From contig CM060319.1 of assembly GCA_030674155.1 (NCBI GenBank), positions 4,798,096-4,838,095 on the forward strand: a DNA stretch of 40,000 bases. The letters are read 5' to 3'. The notes below the pieces were generated by a model. The model made no database searches, had not been told where the DNA came from, and saw only the letters and a list, made by a program, of their open reading frames with translations. A program made the position numbers and the translations under genes. This stretch comes from Stramonita haemastoma. Taxonomy: Eukaryota; Mollusca; Gastropoda; Neogastropoda; Muricidae. Shown piece after piece: positions 36,030 through 40,000 of the stretch; position 1 is the stretch's first letter, and every line of letters starts with the position of its first letter.

Positions 36030-36290
36030 TCAGAGTCTCAGAAAGCTGTTGCTGCTGTTGCAGGTACACCAACAAAACGCTGACTGTGTTACAGTCTCAG
36101 AAATGCTGTTGCTGATGTTGCAGGTACACCAACAAAACGCTGGAGGTGGTTATGTTGTTGTTGTTGTTGCAGGTACACCAACAAAACGCTGGAGGTGGTT
36201 ATGTTGTTGTTGTTGCAGGTACACCAACAAAACGCTGAAGGTGGTTACAGTCTCAGAAACCTGTTGCTGATGTTGCAGGTACACCAACAA
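36030..36290 (+). repeat. Tandem array of splice-acceptor plus exon-start copies
   Basis: The block TTGCAG|GTACACCAACAA occurs five times, with GTACACC beginning at 36,064, 36,124, 36,173, 36,219 and 36,279 (spacings 60, 49, 46 and 60). The first four continue AACGCTG. The last continues GACCCTG and enters the long coding frame. The two 60-bp units carry ACAGTCTCAGAAA and CTGTTGCTGATGTTGCAG between copies; the two shorter units carry GGAGGTGGTTATG and (TTG)n. Every copy therefore keeps a plausible 3' splice site plus codons for YTNKTL. Copies 1 and 4 run into a TGA shortly after that peptide, so using them should truncate the protein. Confidence 0.9.
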
Positions 36291-38300
36291 GACCCTGACA
36301 GTGATCTTCGCCCTGCAGCTGCTGGCCATGACATTGACAGGCGTGCTGGGCTACTCGGCCTTCACCTGCCTGTACAAGGTGTGCTACAACCAGCAGGTGT
36401 ACATCAACGTGGGCCTGTCTCTGAGCTGTGGCGCCTCCCTGGCTCTCTACCTCCTGGGCTCCACCGTCATGGTCCTCTCCACCATCACCGTCTTCGAGTA
36501 CGGCTCGCACTACTTCGCGGAGAAGCTGCGCATCGTGGAGCGCAAGCACCGTAACCCGGAGAACTACGTGAAGCAGACCATCGTGGTGAACAGCGGCTGT
36601 CAGGGCTACGTGCCCCACTCCTGCGCCATGGGGGCGCTGGTGGGCCTGGCGGTGTGCAAGGGCCCCCTGATGTACGAGCTGGTCAACCTGTACCGCCCCA
36701 CCAGAGACAGCCTGGTGCTGACAGGCTTGGTGACGGAGGTGTGCTACATGATTCTCTGGATCGCCCTCTGGTTCGGCCTGACCGTCAAGCAGCGCTGGCA
36801 GTTCCGCATCCTGGACTACGTGCCTCTGGGCAAGCCGCTGTTCATGATCCACGACGACCAGGTGATGAAGAACCCCACCTTTGACCGCAGCAGCGGCAGC
36901 GGGGATGGCAGCCACAGCCTCGAGCTGCAGGAGGCGCCCAGGGCGGGGCGCAGGGCCGGCCACAGCCGGGAGTCCCCTCCAGGCTACCTGGAGGCCTTGT
37001 CCAACGGCTCGGGGAACGTCACCCCTGACCATGACATCACCAACTCCGAGGCGGGGACGGAGGAGTCTGACCCCGCCAACCACCAGCACGACATGGTGGA
37101 CATGGACTGCCTGCCTTCCCTCACCCCTGCAGGCGGCGCCAGAAGGAAGGTGCGACCTGGCGGGCGACGTCAGGGGGGGCAGAGGGTCACCTTCGATGAC
37201 ACCGTGCACAGGAGCAGGCGTGCCAGCAGCGGGGACCTTGGAGGGGGAGGGGACGTGGGTAACGGCCACTCCGCAGCCTCCAGACACATGAACGTCAAGG
37301 TGGACGTGCACGATCACCTCAGGAAGTTCAACCCTGCTGCTGCTGCTGTTGGGTATCACGGGGATGACAGCAGTGCAGTGGATAACCCTGGTTCTGGGAG
37401 TGGTGGGGTCAAGCTGCGTAGCAAACCCAGCTCACAGCAAGACAACACGTTATCGCGCGACTACCGCAACAGTCTCCGCAGCAAGTGTGACGACCTGTAC
37501 ACTATCGTGGACCACAGCCAGAAGAGCAGCAGCCTCAACAACCTGTCCCCGGACGTGGAGGGGGCGGCAGCTCTACCCGGGGTGGCTGTGGCCCCTCCTG
37601 GGGACCCCTGCCCACCCTCATGTCCTCCTTCAGGGACAAGGTCAAGGAGTCTTCCCGCACGGCCAGCAACTACCGAGAACAGCGGCGCCACATGCAGCTG
37701 GGGCAGTACAGCTCTCTGGACAGAGACCCCTCCCCGCACACCGCCCCTCCAGGGGGGATGGTGAACGGGGTGGGTGAGGGCAGCGTGACGGACCTGGATC
37801 GTCAGGACGGAGACAGAAGGCGCCCCCTGGGGGACGCGGATCTAGGGGACATCACCCTTCGCTTGGACGACTCCCTGGACTCCGGGGTGAGGTCCAGCAA
37901 GCAGAGCTCCACCGTCAGCGGCAGTGAGGACGACCCCCACCCCAGCTTCCAGCACCTGCCACACCCCCACCCCGGGTCGCTGTACCCCCCCAAGGCGGGG
38001 GGCAGTGCGGCCAACAGCACGCTGGAGTCAGAGAGCGGCAGCCTGCCCTCCATCCGGGAGAACGGACAGCTGGCTGTGCCGCCCTGTGCCGTGTCGGACA
38101 AGCCGCCCAGGCAGCTGGGCAAGATGGACTACCTGTCCATCGACAAGGCGGGGCAGGTGTATTCCCGACACCTCAACATCGCCCCCAGGACTAAAGCCGA
38201 AATCGGGCGCCGTGACTCGGCCAACTATTCCCTCACCTCCTCCCAAGAGACCTCCTCTAACGACTCCGACCACGGCCAGGGGCTGTGCAGCCAAGTATAG
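36279..38300 (+). CDS. Terminal coding exon of a tincar-like multi-pass membrane protein, with one frame break
   Basis: This large GC-rich exon starts at the acceptor ttgttgcag|GTACACC and ends at TAG 38,298-38,300. From its first tyrosine, hydrophobic segments lie at about residues 7-31, 44-73, 112-133 (weaker) and 144-169. A basic turn (KQRWQFR) follows, then roughly 500 residues rich in Gly, Ser, Asp, Pro and His, consistent with a cytoplasmic tail. The tail holds an RVTF motif (37,183-37,194), an RRAS motif (37,216-37,227) and a C-terminal SQV. The frame opened at 36,280 stops at 37,762-37,764, but the sense-looking frame continues in another register to 38,300. One extra G in the G5 run at 37,560-37,564 joins the two registers without a stop. 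Drosophila tincar is described as an eight-span protein of neural and heart tissue. Family membership is my best guess; a multi-pass membrane protein is near certain. Confidence 0.72.
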
Positions 38301-39895
38301 TTCTTTGGCCTACCCCCCCCCCCCTGCCGTGTGTTATCCCCTCCCTCCCCTCCCCTCCGCCCTCCATGCATTGTTTCTCTGTCTCCCTCCCTGTTCATCC
38401 CTCCTCTTCCATGTAGCCGTCTGTGCACTGTGCTGTCTCTCTCTGCCTGCCTGCCTGCAGTGTCGGCTGTTTCCACGACGGCATGGAATGCGTTTTGCCT
38501 GAGAACTAGGGATGGCATGCAGCTTAGGGCTAGCTGCCTGTGATGTGCTTTTTCCATCCACACATGCATGATGCCTTAGATAATGCGCAAATAACAACAG
38601 TCTTCGCTTCTACTGTGTACAGAATGATATGTTTGCTGTTTATGTTTTTCTGTTTTTTAACATCCGTATCCTTAGCCTTGTCTGCTATCTGTGTTTTTGT
38701 TGGTATAGAGTTGTGTTACATATCAACATGCAGTCTGGAGTGTTTTGTTATATATGTGATTTAAATGAAAGAAATGGCAGAAATACTCGTATCTTTTTTT
38801 TTTATTATCTGTGCATGAATCTCTAAACATTCAGAGCTTTTTCATGCATGTGCAATTTCATCGAACATTTTTATAGCATAAAGAGAATGATGCTATTGGC
38901 TGTTAACCAGTTTCATAATGAACTAAAAATCCTTATAATAATGATGTAGTAAAGCAAATCAGTGTAGGGGCATTATGACATTCTTATCTAATGCATTTCA
39001 AATCACCCCAAAGTGACCATGTCCAATAATTGGTTGGGAAGGATATGAGAGACTAATTGTAAACCAGAGTGAAAGTGGAACATCCTGATGAAGAAGAATG
39101 CAATGTGTTTCCCTTGATTATCCTTTTAGATTTAGTCATGGGAATATTGCATACTGAAATTCCCCCATGTTACGCGATATTATGTCAGCATGTTTGGCTA
39201 CTCTCTGTGGCAAAATCTTGATACGTAAGTTCCAACTGATTGGTTTGTTTTCAAGATTCTATTATGTTAAAAGGACACTCATAATTCATATAGAAATCTA
39301 TGTGAGTTTGCTACAAGCCCGAACTTATCAATGGTGGTTTGTTAGTGCAGCATGAAGCAGCATATCGTTGGTTTGTTGTTGACATAGGTAGGAAACGGGA
39401 GTTGGAGGGGGAAGGATATAGTTATCGTCTGCAGCAGGACTAATCCTTGTTCTGTAATGGGACAAATGCTAGTGCAGGACAGAAAGAGATGTGGTGTTTA
39501 TGTGGAGGATTGTCTTTGTTTGTTGACACTGAGCCCCTTCACTCTGTTGTACTGTTAGAGCTAGCTGTAACACATAGAGCTTGTCAATGTTAGGCCACCC
39601 TAAGGCTGGACACCAACTGAACAAGGCTCTACACTGCAATGGGACAGTGACAGTGACAATGGGACAGTGTGGTTGTCTTCATTCCTGCCTCTTGTCACTG
39701 TCTCGGTATACACAGGACACCACTTCATATTAATAATCCCCCTGCAGACGCCAGTGAAGGGCTAGTGGACTGGATGAGATGCCCACCCTGGCTCTTGCCG
39801 CCTGTATCTGATGGCAGTGATCCATAACTCTGAAAACCCTCAACACTGCAGCATAAACTGACCACTAGCAATAAAGACGAAGACATATTGAACAA
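38301..39895 (+). other. Probable 3' UTR of the tincar-like gene
   Basis: After the TAG at 38,298 the sequence turns from GC-rich to pyrimidine-rich and then AT-rich, with no sustained coding frame. The only canonical plus-strand polyadenylation hexamer I found downstream is AATAAA at 39,870-39,875. A transcript end about 10-30 bases later would give a 3' UTR of about 1.6 kb. The segment is notably free of microsatellites, unlike the rest of the window, which suits transcribed exon DNA. Confidence 0.45.
39870..39875 (+). promoter_or_regulatory. Candidate polyadenylation signal AATAAA
   Basis: A canonical hexamer lies about 1.57 kb after the stop codon of the tincar-like gene on the same strand. 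I found no other AATAAA between the stop and this point. Its use is inferred from position only. Confidence 0.4.
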
Positions 39896-40000
39896 GGCAG
39901 CGTAAATCCAGGGTTAAATGACCGCTGGATCTGAGACCTCTTTACGTTTTTGTCAGAAAGATGATCCATGAAATTGGTGATACAAGGCTGTTTTGCAGAC

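Larger units (their letters stand above)
34385..36278 (+). other. Last intron of the tincar-like gene (1,894 bp)
   Basis: Its limits come from the phase-matched join of the two exons (GTCAGT donor, gttgcag acceptor). Nearly all of it is repetitive. In order it holds a minus-strand SINE, a (GA)n array, a SINE tail fragment, a 29/30-bp minisatellite, a (GT)n/(GCGT)n block, a C-run of about 20, a second (GT)n block, and finally a tandem array of acceptor copies abutting the terminal exon. Confidence 0.6.

Noticed and set aside
36049..36270. Small separate gene in the acceptor array (73 codons)
   Set aside because: It is the repeated exon start read in changing registers, with no start context or independent support.
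36253..37359. Long antisense open frame (368 codons)
   Set aside because: It is the reverse complement of the GC-rich coding exon; the plus strand carries the membrane segments and splice junction.

Overview
The window looks like a stretch of metazoan nuclear DNA, most plausibly from a mollusc and perhaps a marine gastropod. That placement is an inference from genome style: dense dinucleotide and tetranucleotide arrays, a tRNA-derived SINE family, a decayed LINE, and one split gene with a GC-rich coding end. I see no bacterial operon, rRNA, CRISPR array or intact transposase. Most long open frames are translations of (CA)n, (GA)n, (CAGA)n or (TA)n arrays and are not genes.

Region 1-34,250 holds no coding sequence I can defend, apart from one weak candidate exon at 1,409-1,524. 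It contains a frameshifted LINE reverse-transcriptase relic (about 1,950-2,590), two copies of an unnamed dispersed repeat (1-335 and about 8,600-8,950), copies of a roughly 335-bp tRNA-derived SINE (976-1,230, 13,174-13,508, 14,431-14,720, 19,043-19,356, 29,665-29,965, 31,029-31,086), several minisatellites (6,452-6,621; 15,687-15,818; 23,640-23,890; 27,880-28,360) and more than forty microsatellites. Unique AT-rich DNA lies between them.

Region 34,260-about 39,900 holds the 3' end of a plus-strand gene encoding a polytopic membrane protein that I tentatively identify as tincar-like. A short exon (about 34,267-34,384) ends in the peptide VRYASVFW. It is joined across a 1.9-kb intron to a terminal exon (36,279-38,300) starting YTNKTL. 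Together they give about 712 residues: four or five membrane segments and then a long, low-complexity, probably cytoplasmic tail ending in SQV. The frame breaks once, at a G5 run (37,560-37,564). Restoring one G makes the total length an exact multiple of three. A probable 3' UTR runs to an AATAAA at 39,870.

The most unusual structure is immediately upstream of the terminal exon. The 3' splice site plus the first 16-20 exon bases is tandemly repeated four extra times at 46-60 bp spacing (36,030-36,290), giving five near-identical candidate acceptors of which only the last leads into the open frame. A second pattern is that several SINE copies end at the junction between tRNA head and body, and two of them run straight into (TG)n or (GA)n arrays at the same internal AGAGA motif.
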